Assembly (NCBI GenBank): GCA_023436805.1
Contig: JAEZHT010000087.1
Coordinates: 1-14,008, forward strand
DNA from: Bacillota bacterium
GTDB taxonomy: Bacteria; Bacillota_I; Bacilli_A; Acholeplasmatales; UBA5453
DNA length: 14,008 nucleotides
Direction: 5' to 3'
This document shows positions 5,843 to 13,575 of this stretch, piece by piece. Below the pieces are notes generated by a model. That model was not told where the DNA came from. It was given only the letters and a program-made list of their open reading frames with translations, and did not search any database. The first letter of the stretch is position 1, and each line of letters starts with the position of its first letter. The position numbers were made by a program, and so were the translations under genes.

Positions 5843-8585
5843 AAAACCAGTCTCCCAAGCCATTGATACCTTTATCGAAGAGAAAATCACCAGCGAACGT
5901 TTAGAAGACATCGTTGGGGAACGTTTTGGACGTTATTCCAAATACATCATCCAAGATAGAGCATTACCGGATGCGCGTGACGGCCTCAAACCCGTCCAAA
6001 GACGCATTCTTTTTGCCATGTACAAAATGGGCATGTTCAACGACAAACCATATAAAAAATCCGCACGTATTGCTGGGGAAGTCATGGGGAAATACCACCC
6101 ACATGGCGATTCATCGATTTACGAAGCGATGGTGCGTATGAGCCAAAACTTCAAGATGGGCGTTTGTTTGATTGATATGCATGGAAACAACGGTTCGATT
6201 GACGGCGACTCCGCCGCAGCGATGCGTTATACCGAAGCACGTTTGTCTAAGGAAGCGGAATTTTTGATCGCAGACATCGATAAACGTACCGTCCCATTCA
6301 TTCCAAACTTCGATGACGAGGAAATGGAACCTACTGTATTACCTGCGAAGTTTCCAAACCTATTGGTGAATGGTGCTAACGGGATTTCATCGGGTTACGC
6401 AACCAAAATCCCACCACATAATTTAAAAGAAATCATCAAAGCAACCATTGAACGTATCGATAAACCCGATTTAACTGTTGATCGTATTTTAAAAATTGTT
6501 CAAGGTCCAGATTTTCCTACCGGTGCCATCGTTCAAGGCAAGGAAGGCATCCGTCAAGCGTTTGAAACAGGGGCTGGGAAAGTCATCATCCGTTCTAAGA
6601 CTTACTTTGAAACATTCAATAAAGACCAAACCCGTATTGTGGTTTCTGAAATCCCATTCGAAGTGAATAAAGCCGAATTGGTGAAAACCATCGATATGCT
6701 TCGAATCGATAAAAAGTTAGAAGACATCCAAGAAGTTAGAGATGAATCTGACCGTGAGGGTATGCGTATCTCTATTGAACTTAAAAAGGATTCCAATCCA
6801 GACATTTGTTTGGCATATTTGCTCAAAAATACCGACTTACAAATCACTTATAACTATAATATGGTGGCGATTCACCATCAAAGACCCGTTCAAATGGGTA
6901 TCATTGACATCTTAGATGCTTACATTAACCACCAAAAGGAAGTCATCACCAACCGTTCAAACTTTGAACTTGACCGTGCAGAGAAACGTTTGCATATCGT
7001 CAATGGTTTGATCAAAATGGTCGATGTGGTCGATGAAGTGGTTCACATCATTCGTCAATCCAAAAACAAACAAAACTCCAAAGAAAACATCATGAATGCT
7101 TTCGGATTTACCGAATTACAAGCCGAAGCCATCGTGACTTTACAACTTTACCGATTGAGTTCAACCGATATCGATGCTTTGATCAAAGAATCGAATGAGC
7201 TGTCTGAAAAAATCGAGTGGTTGACCAAAGTCTTGTCCGATGAACAAGTATTGTTATCGGTGATCAAGAAAGAATTGAAGGAAGTATCCGCTAAAGTAGG
7301 TACTGAACGTAAAACACAAATTGAAGAAGAAATTTCAACCATCAAGATTGAAAAATCAGACCTCATCACTGAAGAACGTGTACGTGTCGGTGTGACTAAG
7401 GATGGCTACATCAAGCGATCTAATCTTAGAAGTTATGTCGCATCCAAACAACCTGGATTGAAGGAACAAGATGGTATGTTGTTCGACCAAGAAGTGTCTA
7501 CCAAAGACACCCTCTTGATGTTCACCACTTTAGGTAACTACTTATATATCCCAGTGTTTGAGATTGAAGAGACCAAATGGAAAGATTTGGGTTCTTTCAT
7601 CAACAACATCATCCCAATCGATAAAAATGAATTCATCATCAAAATCCTCTGCATCAGTAACTTTGATGAAGACCAAACCTTATTGTTGATTACTGAAAGC
7701 GGTCAAATCAAACAAACCAAGTTATCGGATTTCAATGTATCGAGATACACCAAACCAATCCGTGCGATGAAGGTCGATGACAACGATGAATTGACATCGG
7801 TGGAACTTGGACCAAAACAAAACATCATCGTATTTACCAAACAAGCAAACGCCCTTAGATTCAGCGCTAACGATGTGCCGATTTATGGGACTCAAGCCAG
7901 TGGTATCAAATCCTTGCCGCTCATCGGTGATGATAAAGTCGTCAAAGCGATTTATGCAAAATCATCCGATGACCTCGTCATATTGACCTCATTGGGCAAT
8001 TTGAAGCGTGAAAAAGTGAGCAATATCCCGCTTACCAAACGTTTGAAAAATCCAGTTCAATTGTTCACGATGAAGAAACGCAACCCACATTTCATCCGTG
8101 ACGTTTCAAGATTATCCAATGAACAAATCAAAGAAAATGTATCGGTGTTGATCACAGCGAAACAAGGGTCTGTGTCGCTCAAAGTCGAAGACATCAAGAG
8201 CAGTGCAGAACATGGTAAGCCATTTGTCGATTTCAATACATATGGTAAATCGTTATTCATCACGATTGAAGCCGCGCAACACGAGTCATCCGATGAAGAT
8301 ATTGTTGAAAAAGGCGCGGCTGTTCAAAAAGCCAAACCTGCCAAAGTCGATAAACCGAAACCTGAACCGAAACCCATCGCGCAAACCGTGATTAAAGAAA
8401 CACCGGTTCAACCTGTCATAACCCCAGTGGTTGAGACCCAATCTGTCATCACACCTACAGACAACATATCTCAACCGATTCCGACGGAAATCCCTACGAA
8501 ACCAGTAGAGAAAGAGTCGAAATCGAAAAAAATCCAAATTAAAAAATTATCAATCTTCGATGAAGAAGATGATTGGAAGGAGTAA
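5835..8585 (+). CDS. parC: DNA topoisomerase IV subunit A (ParC)
   Basis: 916 residues; cuts and religates the DNA gate through a phosphotyrosine. The breakage-reunion domain has IIQDRALPDARDGLKPVQRR (38-57), KYHPHGDSSIYEAM (86-99) and the MHGNNGSID block (115-123) typical of ParC rather than GyrA. The catalytic tyrosine is Y132 in AAMRYTEARL. Quinolone-region residues S93 and E97 are of the unmutated type. A beta-propeller C-terminal domain lacking a canonical GyrA box follows. The last 101 residues (816-916) form a P/K/E/V-rich low-complexity tail ending in basic KSKKIQIKK and acidic FDEEDDW, unusual for the family. The ATG at 5835 has AAGGAGG (5822-5828) at 6 bases, inside parE. Next gene: 1-base gap. 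Confidence 0.95.
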   Translation: MSKKPVSQAIDTFIEEKITSERLEDIVGERFGRYSKYIIQDRALPDARDGLKPVQRRILFAMYKMGMFNDKPYKKSARIAGEVMGKYHPHGDSSIYEAMVRMSQNFKMGVCLIDMHGNNGSIDGDSAAAMRYTEARLSKEAEFLIADIDKRTVPFIPNFDDEEMEPTVLPAKFPNLLVNGANGISSGYATKIPPHNLKEIIKATIERIDKPDLTVDRILKIVQGPDFPTGAIVQGKEGIRQAFETGAGKVIIRSKTYFETFNKDQTRIVVSEIPFEVNKAELVKTIDMLRIDKKLEDIQEVRDESDREGMRISIELKKDSNPDICLAYLLKNTDLQITYNYNMVAIHHQRPVQMGIIDILDAYINHQKEVITNRSNFELDRAEKRLHIVNGLIKMVDVVDEVVHIIRQSKNKQNSKENIMNAFGFTELQAEAIVTLQLYRLSSTDIDALIKESNELSEKIEWLTKVLSDEQVLLSVIKKELKEVSAKVGTERKTQIEEEISTIKIEKSDLITEERVRVGVTKDGYIKRSNLRSYVASKQPGLKEQDGMLFDQEVSTKDTLLMFTTLGNYLYIPVFEIEETKWKDLGSFINNIIPIDKNEFIIKILCISNFDEDQTLLLITESGQIKQTKLSDFNVSRYTKPIRAMKVDDNDELTSVELGPKQNIIVFTKQANALRFSANDVPIYGTQASGIKSLPLIGDDKVVKAIYAKSSDDLVILTSLGNLKREKVSNIPLTKRLKNPVQLFTMKKRNPHFIRDVSRLSNEQIKENVSVLITAKQGSVSLKVEDIKSSAEHGKPFVDFNTYGKSLFITIEAAQHESSDEDIVEKGAAVQKAKPAKVDKPKPEPKPIAQTVIKETPVQPVITPVVETQSVITPTDNISQPIPTEIPTKPVEKESKSKKIQIKKLSIFDEEDDWKE

Positions 8586-8586
8586 C

Positions 8587-10224
8587 ATGATTAGAATTAC
8601 CGTTAAAAATCAAGTCTTAGAACTTGACCCAGGCATTACCCTCGAAGCACTTAAGAATCAATTAGGTATTGAAGCTTATGCTGCAACCGTGAACAACCGA
8701 ATTCGTGAGTTAACATTCCCGTTAACCAAAAATTCAGAAGTGGTCTTTTTGGATCTTAAAGACCGCGACGCTGTAAGAATTTACGAAGCGACCCTCCGAT
8801 ATGTGATTGCGATGGCCGTGAGAAATCTGTATCCAAACGTCACCGTAAAATTCAACTATAGCGTTTCTAGAGCCATTTTAGGGGTTTTAGAAAACCTTGA
8901 TCAAAAGATTGATCGTAACATCATCAAGTCCATTGATTCTGAAATCAAACGTTTGGTTGAACTCGATTTGCCAATCATTCGTAAAAACATGGATTTGGAA
9001 GAAGCGATGGAATTGTACAAATCCAGTGGAAATCTGGACAAAGTCGCGATATTAAAGTATCGTGATGAAGATAAGGTCAATATGTACACCTGTGACCAAT
9101 ACTTCAACTACATGTTTGGTTATATGTTACCAAGCACAGGGTATTTGACCAAATATGCGTTGAGTTTATATCACCCGGGGTTCATCATTCAATACCCACG
9201 TAGTGAACTCGGTGGCGTAATTCCACCATTTGATGACGCACCAATTTTCTCCAAAACCATCAAAGAAGCGACTAAATGGGGTAAACTCATTGGCGGTGAA
9301 TATATTTCTAAGCTCAATCAATACGTTGAAAAAGGGCTAGAAGTTGAACTCATCAATATGTGTGAAACCAAACACAACCGTCAAATGGCTGAACTTGGGG
9401 ACAAAATCTCATCCGACATCGATTCGATTCGTTTGATTGCGATTGCTGGACCATCCTCCTCAGGTAAAACCACGTTCTCAACCCGTTTGAGAATTGAACT
9501 CTTATCCAGAGGGATCAAGCCATTGATGATTTCCATCGATGACTACTACAAACCGAAATCACAAGCCCCGAAAGATGAGTTTGGTAACCCAGACTTAGAA
9601 CACATTGAAGCGTTGGATATTCAATTATTCGACGAACAAATGTTGGCTTTGATTCAAGGTGAAGAGGTCACATTACCACACTTTAACTTTAAACTTGGAA
9701 AACGTGAAGATGGCCGTAAAGTGAAGATCAGTGAAACCACACCGATTATCATTGAAGGCATACACGCCTTGAATGACCGATTGACTGAATCGATTCCGCA
9801 TCATCAAAAATTCAAAGTGTTCATCGCCCCACAAACCCAATTACACATCGACAACCATAACCCAATCAGTTTCACAGACCTACGTTTATTAAGACGAATC
9901 GTTCGTGACCAAAAATTCAGAAACTCACCAGCGGAAGAAACCATCGCGATGTGGGCAAGTGTCAGACGTGGCGAATTTAAATGGATTTATCCATACCAAG
10001 AAACCGCGAATTACGTATTTAACTCTGAATTGACTTATGAACTCGCTGTCATGAAGAAACATGCTTTTAGAACTTTAAATGCAATTCCAAGGGATTCTGA
10101 GCACTTCATCACTGCGAACCGTTTAATCAAGTTTTTGAAGTACTTCAAAGACATTGAAGACGATTTGGTACCTAATAACTCATTATTAAGAGAATTCATC
10201 GGTGGATCTGTATTCCACGTTTAA
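8587..10224 (+). CDS. TGS-domain uridine kinase family protein (nucleoside kinase)
   Basis: 545 residues. Residues 1-60 form a TGS-like domain (IRITVKNQVLELDPGITLEAL...). About 65-250 resembles the second additional domain of threonyl-tRNA synthetase, but the HxxxH zinc/editing histidines are replaced (RYVIAMAVRNLYPN at 71-84). Residues 282-490 are a uridine kinase/phosphoribulokinase-type P-loop kinase: GPSSSGKTT (288-296), SIDDYY (316-321) and IIIEGIHAL (387-395). This three-part architecture is known in Clostridia and Thermotogae and is usually annotated uridine kinase, phosphorylating uridine/cytidine to UMP/CMP. The substrate cannot be read from the sequence. The ATG at 8587 has AAGGAG (8577-8582) inside the end of parC. 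Sited in the topoisomerase IV operon, which has no obvious metabolic logic. Confidence 0.88.
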   Translation: MIRITVKNQVLELDPGITLEALKNQLGIEAYAATVNNRIRELTFPLTKNSEVVFLDLKDRDAVRIYEATLRYVIAMAVRNLYPNVTVKFNYSVSRAILGVLENLDQKIDRNIIKSIDSEIKRLVELDLPIIRKNMDLEEAMELYKSSGNLDKVAILKYRDEDKVNMYTCDQYFNYMFGYMLPSTGYLTKYALSLYHPGFIIQYPRSELGGVIPPFDDAPIFSKTIKEATKWGKLIGGEYISKLNQYVEKGLEVELINMCETKHNRQMAELGDKISSDIDSIRLIAIAGPSSSGKTTFSTRLRIELLSRGIKPLMISIDDYYKPKSQAPKDEFGNPDLEHIEALDIQLFDEQMLALIQGEEVTLPHFNFKLGKREDGRKVKISETTPIIIEGIHALNDRLTESIPHHQKFKVFIAPQTQLHIDNHNPISFTDLRLLRRIVRDQKFRNSPAEETIAMWASVRRGEFKWIYPYQETANYVFNSELTYELAVMKKHAFRTLNAIPRDSEHFITANRLIKFLKYFKDIEDDLVPNNSLLREFIGGSVFHV

Positions 10225-10228
10225 GATT

Positions 10229-10246
10229 AAAGGAGGTGTTACATTG
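10229..10246 (+). promoter_or_regulatory. Ribosome binding site that decides a TTG start
   Basis: AAAGGAGGTG, almost the full anti-Shine-Dalgarno complement, lies about 6 bases before TTG (10244-10246). It is the strongest ribosome binding site in the window and sits in the 19-base gap after the kinase stop, so the rare TTG is the best start for the Fic-like gene. Confidence 0.75.
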
Positions 10247-11314
10247 AAATGTTTAGGCAACATGGAAAGACTTCATTTACCCAATGATTTGGTCATGCAG
10301 CTGTTTAAACTGTATGAACTGAAAGGTCAATCCTATTACTATAAAGCCTTATTTAGCCGCGATGACGAGGTCATGGCGAGAACCACGCTCGAACTCGATA
10401 CCCAAGCTTTGGCTTATTATCTAAAGCTCAATTTGACACCGGCAAGAATCAAATTGTTATCGGACCCAAGAAAAGATTTTGTCTCCAAAAATAGAGATGA
10501 AATCCTCCTCAAAAACATCAAAGAAATCCTCACACGTGTTCAACAATTGGCGGATACGTTCGATTTGACGACGAATGAGATTAAAGACCTCGCATTGACA
10601 ATGTTTAGAGGTTATGATGATATAAGATTGGTCAGAGACCCAAAAGCGAAAGTAGAAAAATTAGCGAAATCCTTTGATGAGTTGAATTCAGAAGATAAAC
10701 TGAAGAAGATCATCGAATTGTTCCACCAACACCGTAGAAACAATAAGTACGAAATTGTACAAATCATGACCAATTTCTACATCGATTTTGTCAAACTCAA
10801 TTTATTTACCGATAGAAACGATTTGATTGGTTTGATGGTGATTTATACCCTCGCAGCCAAGTACTTCAAGGTATGCCGCTACGATTCATTTTTCCAGGCA
10901 TTATTACCGCTTCAAGCCCAATTTGATAGTGGATTCATCCAAGCGTCATTTAACTGGAGTGAAGGATTCTCACAAATCGAACCCATCCAACGGATTTTTG
11001 TCAATGTCCTAGAGACATTACATCGAAATGTTGAAACCAAAGCCCATGAATACGAGTTTGAACGAAAAATGAACAAAACCAACAGCATTGAAGGTACCAT
11101 ACTCAGTGGTCCAGCAACTTTCAGCAAAAAAGACATACGCGTCAAACACCCGTATGCCTCGGATGCTACCATCAATCGAACATTGATGAGTTTAAAAGAA
11201 CGTGGTCTCATTCGCCCACTTGGCAGCGGTCGAACCGCTCAATGGTTGAGGGTCGCTGACAAACTAGAAAAGTTCAACCCACAACAATTGGATCTATTCA
11301 ATCACATGGAGTAA
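10244..11314 (+). CDS. Degenerate Fic-domain protein with C-terminal winged helix
   Basis: 356 residues from a TTG start. Residues 180-200 read DFVKLNLFTDRNDLIGL, which lines up with the Fic active site FxxIHPFxDGNGRxGRL: the phenylalanine, aspartate, asparagine and IG are kept, but catalytic His is Asn186 and the GNGR anion hole is RNDL. The later YDSFFQAL (213-220) fits the Fic YyxaL helix. Residues 283-337 are a winged helix (FSKKDIRV, SDATINRTLMSLKERGLI, GSGRTAQWL), as found at the end of many Fic proteins. I therefore infer an inactive Fic relative; the fold needs checking. TTG at 10244 has a near-perfect AAAGGAGGTG (10229-10238) upstream. An earlier in-frame GTG at 10202 and an ATG at 10262 lack this. 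Last gene of the topoisomerase IV operon, followed by a terminator. Confidence 0.6.
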   Translation: MKCLGNMERLHLPNDLVMQLFKLYELKGQSYYYKALFSRDDEVMARTTLELDTQALAYYLKLNLTPARIKLLSDPRKDFVSKNRDEILLKNIKEILTRVQQLADTFDLTTNEIKDLALTMFRGYDDIRLVRDPKAKVEKLAKSFDELNSEDKLKKIIELFHQHRRNNKYEIVQIMTNFYIDFVKLNLFTDRNDLIGLMVIYTLAAKYFKVCRYDSFFQALLPLQAQFDSGFIQASFNWSEGFSQIEPIQRIFVNVLETLHRNVETKAHEYEFERKMNKTNSIEGTILSGPATFSKKDIRVKHPYASDATINRTLMSLKERGLIRPLGSGRTAQWLRVADKLEKFNPQQLDLFNHME

Positions 11315-11320
11315 ATTTAT

Positions 11321-11350
11321 AACGCATATCACGTCGATATGCGTTTTTAT
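11321..11350 (+). terminator. Terminator of the parE-parC operon
   Basis: ACGCATATC (11322-11330) and GATATGCGT (11336-11344) form a 9-bp stem with a 5-base loop. T-rich sequence (11344-11349) follows on the plus strand. The minus-strand side lacks a U tract, so it acts mainly on the operon. Confidence 0.85.
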
Positions 11351-11351
11351 T

Positions 11352-11789
11352 TTATTTAACTTTATAAGGGAACAATACGCGCATGTGCGTATCTTTATCT
11401 TGAATAAGAGCGAACACACTCGACAAATCACCTTGGAGACTATTAGCCTTCATGTATTCGTTGAGGTCTTCATTGAATTTACCATCCATGAAAGACTCGA
11501 AATCTGTTTTCGCAATTTCACACTCCAAGAAGTCATTTCGCTTGAGCGGAACAATTTTAATTCCATCAGCAGATTTTAAATGGACAGGCACAGATGCGTA
11601 AGCGACATAAAGGACATTTTTAACCCCGCTCTGTTTAATGACCATTTCAAAAGTATAGGACTCAAAATCGGTAACACCATTTTGATCTAAATAATGTTGA
11701 AGTACATCACGTACCTCGGAAGCAGATTTACCCATGGCTTGAGCCAAGTGGGTGTGGTTCAAAACAACGCGTTTAAAAGTAACTGCCAT
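11352..11789 (-). CDS. Hypothetical protein, 145 aa
   Basis: I do not recognise this protein. It is soluble, with no signal peptide or membrane span. Residues 12-30 (HTHLAQAMGKSASEVRDVL) could form a helix-turn-helix-like pair. The C-terminal two thirds alternate strands and helices and end in a hydrophobic strand RVLFPYKVK. That layout is loosely reminiscent of small GyrI-like ligand-binding domains, but I see no diagnostic motif and do not assign it. The ATG at 11789 has GAGG (11797-11800) at 7 bases. A promoter is visible upstream, so it is an independent unit convergent with the topoisomerase IV operon. Codon use resembles the neighbours. Confidence 0.75.
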   Translation of the reverse strand: MAVTFKRVVLNHTHLAQAMGKSASEVRDVLQHYLDQNGVTDFESYTFEMVIKQSGVKNVLYVAYASVPVHLKSADGIKIVPLKRNDFLECEIAKTDFESFMDGKFNEDLNEYMKANSLQGDLSSVFALIQDKDTHMRVLFPYKVK

Positions 11790-11817
11790 GAACTGTCCTC
11801 TTTTCTTGTATACTTTT

Positions 11818-11846
11818 ATTTTAGACTGTTTCTATTTAAACATCAA
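11818..11846 (-). promoter_or_regulatory. Promoter of the 145-aa hypothetical gene
   Basis: On the minus strand TTGATG (11841-11846) and TAAAAT (11818-11823) are separated by 17 bases. Initiation near 11811 leaves about 22 bases before the ATG. Confidence 0.55.
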
Positions 11847-11890
11847 TAGTGAGGTTGTTTTATAATGTGAATAATACCTCATATTAAGAA

Positions 11891-11899
11891 TGATATAAT
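11891..11899 (+). promoter_or_regulatory. Orphan extended -10 promoter
   Basis: TGATATAAT is a TGn extension with a perfect -10 and is identical to the plsY promoter core. It faces the gene-poor spacer, with initiation near 11906. No -35 is evident and no coding frame follows it closely. Confidence 0.4.
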
Positions 11900-11905
11900 C
11901 AGCAT

Positions 11906-12100
11906 CAGTGCAAAACATGAATGTGTTGTGTATCCGTCATGCAAAGTTGAAAGTGATTGTGTGATCTATGGATTAAATTGTCTACATGAAAAATGACACA
12001 TATACCCATGAGAAAAAGAAGAAGTAAAAGAAGAGAATCAGGACAACCAGAGGTATGCTCAAAACAGGCAAAAATACCCGAAAAAGGGGTATGACGGACA
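11906..12100 (+). ncRNA. Candidate structured RNA or leader (unassigned)
   Basis: Downstream of the orphan -10, bases 11933-11942 (TCCGTCATGC) can pair with 12089-12098 over 10 bp with one G-U. That 3' arm overlaps a local hairpin ATACCC (12074-12079) / GGGTAT (12087-12092). This in turn competes with a third helix, GGTATGCT (12052-12059) with GGCA (12067-12070) and TACC (12075-12078). It lacks RNase P, tmRNA and SRP RNA signatures. No U tract follows, so its 3' end is unclear. Confidence 0.2.
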
Positions 12101-12512
12101 AATGTTAAGGATAGCAGATGTCATTCGCGCAAAACACCTCTCTCACCTATATTTAAATATATAATAATCGAATCATGAGTATAATTAAGTGCATTAATCG
12201 ACGTTTAACACCTCAATTAAACAATATAAAACTTATTTTACTGACATCATTTAATCGATAGAAGTTTATCATTATAATTTTGTATTAGTACCTATAATGT
12301 ATATTATGTAAACCATATGATAAAACGACTATAGTGCGGACAACAGGTTTTATGTGGGAATGTTTAAAACTCGTTCGATTCAAATTTTGGCCTTCTCAAA
12401 ACATGATGGGTGTATTTTACCGTTTTTAGGCATTCAAAGTTAGGTTCTATTTCGGTGTTGGAAAAATTCTCTCTTTAGACCATCTTTTTTAAATGCAAAA
12501 ACCTGTGCTTCA

Positions 12513-12521
12513 TGGTACAAT
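12513..12521 (+). promoter_or_regulatory. Extended -10 promoter of the asparaginase gene
   Basis: TGGTACAAT (TGn plus TACAAT) lies 20 bases before the ATG. Initiation near 12528 would place GGAG (12528-12531) at the very 5' end of a leader of about 13 bases. No -35 is clear. Confidence 0.5.
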
Positions 12522-12540
12522 AAATTCGGAGTTGATGACT

Positions 12541-13515
12541 ATGAAAAAAATCCTAATTGTATTTACCGGTGGCACGATTTCGATGACCAACGATGATCAG
12601 ACTTCTAAGTCGGTCATATCAAATAATGAATCCGATTTAATCAGTAAAATAGGAAAGCGTTTTCATAATTTTTCATTGGTGCCCTATTTGTACTCAATGA
12701 AACCGTCACCTTCCATTACACCTACCGACATGTTGCAGATTGGTCAATTGATCGATGTGCAATTATCTGACGATGATTTCGTTGGTGCTGTTGTCACACA
12801 TGGCACAGATACCTTGGAGGAAACGGCGTACTTTTTAGATTTGTTTGTTCAAACCAAAAAGCCTGTAGTTGTTACAGGGTCGATGAGAAATTTCTCAGAG
12901 CTCGGTTACGATGGGTTCAGTAATTTGTTGTCTGCTATTTTGGTCGCTTCCAATCCGAGTTCATACAACCGTGGCTGTTTGGTTGTCTTGAATGATGAAA
13001 TCAACTCAGCCATTGAAGTAACCAAAACGCATACACTCGCATTAGATACATTCAAGTCACTTGAATTTGGTCCTCTTGGGATTGTCGATGAACAGGATGT
13101 AACTTACTATCGCGATTCGGCAAAGAAAAAATACCACTTGACGCCAAGTCAATTGATCGCCAATGTGGAGATTGTTAAGGTCGTTACAGGTCAAAATGGC
13201 GATCTAATCGACTTTTTCACGGATTCTAAGAAAGTTCAAGGCATCATTTTAGAGGCTTTTGGTCGTGGAAATGTACCACCGGCGATGGTTCCAGCCATCA
13301 AACGGGCTTTAGAATCGGGTATCAAAGTTGTCGTGACTTCGCGTTGTCCTAAAGGTCGCGTACGTGATACATATGGGTATGAAGGCGGCGGTTATCACCT
13401 TAAACAATTGGGTGTATTATTTGCGGGCGATTTATCTAGTCAAAAAGCACGTTTGAAACTCATGTTGGCTTTGAGTCAACCGAATCCAAAAGTTGAGAAA
13501 TATTTTGAATTTTAA
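12541..13515 (+). CDS. L-asparaginase (EC 3.5.1.1)
   Basis: 324 residues; hydrolyses asparagine to aspartate and ammonia. Both active-site blocks are present: FTGGTIS with nucleophile T12, and VVTHGTDTLEETAYFLD with T89 and D90, plus K162 in the VTKTHT stretch. The spacing matches the classical bacterial enzyme. The tyrosine at position 25 of the E. coli type II active-site loop is absent; the loop here reads NDDQTSKSVIS. There is no signal peptide, so it should act in the cytoplasm, as type I enzymes do; type I versus II is not settled from sequence alone. The ATG at 12541 has GGAG (12528-12531) at 9 bases; an in-frame ATG two codons earlier is too close to it. Monocistronic, with its own promoter and terminator. 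Confidence 0.92.
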   Translation: MKKILIVFTGGTISMTNDDQTSKSVISNNESDLISKIGKRFHNFSLVPYLYSMKPSPSITPTDMLQIGQLIDVQLSDDDFVGAVVTHGTDTLEETAYFLDLFVQTKKPVVVTGSMRNFSELGYDGFSNLLSAILVASNPSSYNRGCLVVLNDEINSAIEVTKTHTLALDTFKSLEFGPLGIVDEQDVTYYRDSAKKKYHLTPSQLIANVEIVKVVTGQNGDLIDFFTDSKKVQGIILEAFGRGNVPPAMVPAIKRALESGIKVVVTSRCPKGRVRDTYGYEGGGYHLKQLGVLFAGDLSSQKARLKLMLALSQPNPKVEKYFEF

Positions 13516-13520
13516 CAGTT

Positions 13521-13545
13521 AAGCCTAGTGACTCTAGGCTTTTTA
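13521..13545 (+). terminator. Intrinsic terminator after the asparaginase gene
   Basis: AAGCCTAG (13521-13528) and CTAGGCTT (13534-13541) form an 8-bp stem with a 5-base loop, followed by T residues to 13544. It separates the gene from pyk. Confidence 0.88.
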
Positions 13546-13560
13546 TTATGAATATTTTCA

Positions 13561-13575
13561 GTAAAGCGCTTTCTT
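13561..13575. promoter_or_regulatory. cre-like palindrome upstream of pyk
   Basis: GTAAAGCGCTTTCTT contains the perfect palindrome AAAGCGCTTT (13563-13572). It matches the Gram-positive catabolite-responsive element core (AAARCGYTTTCW) except that the leading TG is GT. It lies about 110 bases upstream of the pyk -10, where CcpA-type activation would be possible. Whether the organism has CcpA is unknown. Confidence 0.35.

Larger units (their letters stand above)
11847..12512. other. Long AT-rich spacer without a convincing gene
   Basis: About 0.67 kb between the 145-aa gene and the asparaginase promoter. Reading both strands I find no frame with a start, a ribosome binding site and a recognisable product. 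It contains an extended -10 (11891-11899), several mutually exclusive RNA pairings (11933-12098), a purine-rich run (12010-12041), a 14-base palindrome TATATTTAAATATA (12148-12161) and an AT-rich inverted repeat ATAAT-GTAT-ATTAT (12294-12307). The part from about 12350 to 12490 is less AT-rich than the middle and contains short open frames on both strands (see findings). It may hold an RNA gene or the remains of a lost gene. Confidence 0.6.

Noticed and set aside
6093..6125. Quinolone-resistance alleles in parC
   Set aside because: The key positions S93 and E97 have the ordinary residues.
12008..12094. A 28-codon basic peptide frame starting ATGAGAAAAAGA
   Set aside because: It has no ribosome binding site or recognisable product, and it lies in a purine-rich run where such frames arise by chance.
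12353..12428. A 25-codon plus-strand frame starting ATGTGGGAA
   Set aside because: It has only a weak AGG upstream and no known product. It is kept only as part of the possible gene-remnant observation.
11847..12512. RNase P RNA, tmRNA, SRP RNA or a tRNA in the long spacer
   Set aside because: I found none of their conserved cores (GAGGAAAGTCC, a TTCGA T-loop with CCA, or the SRP GGAAG/AGCA tetraloop region).
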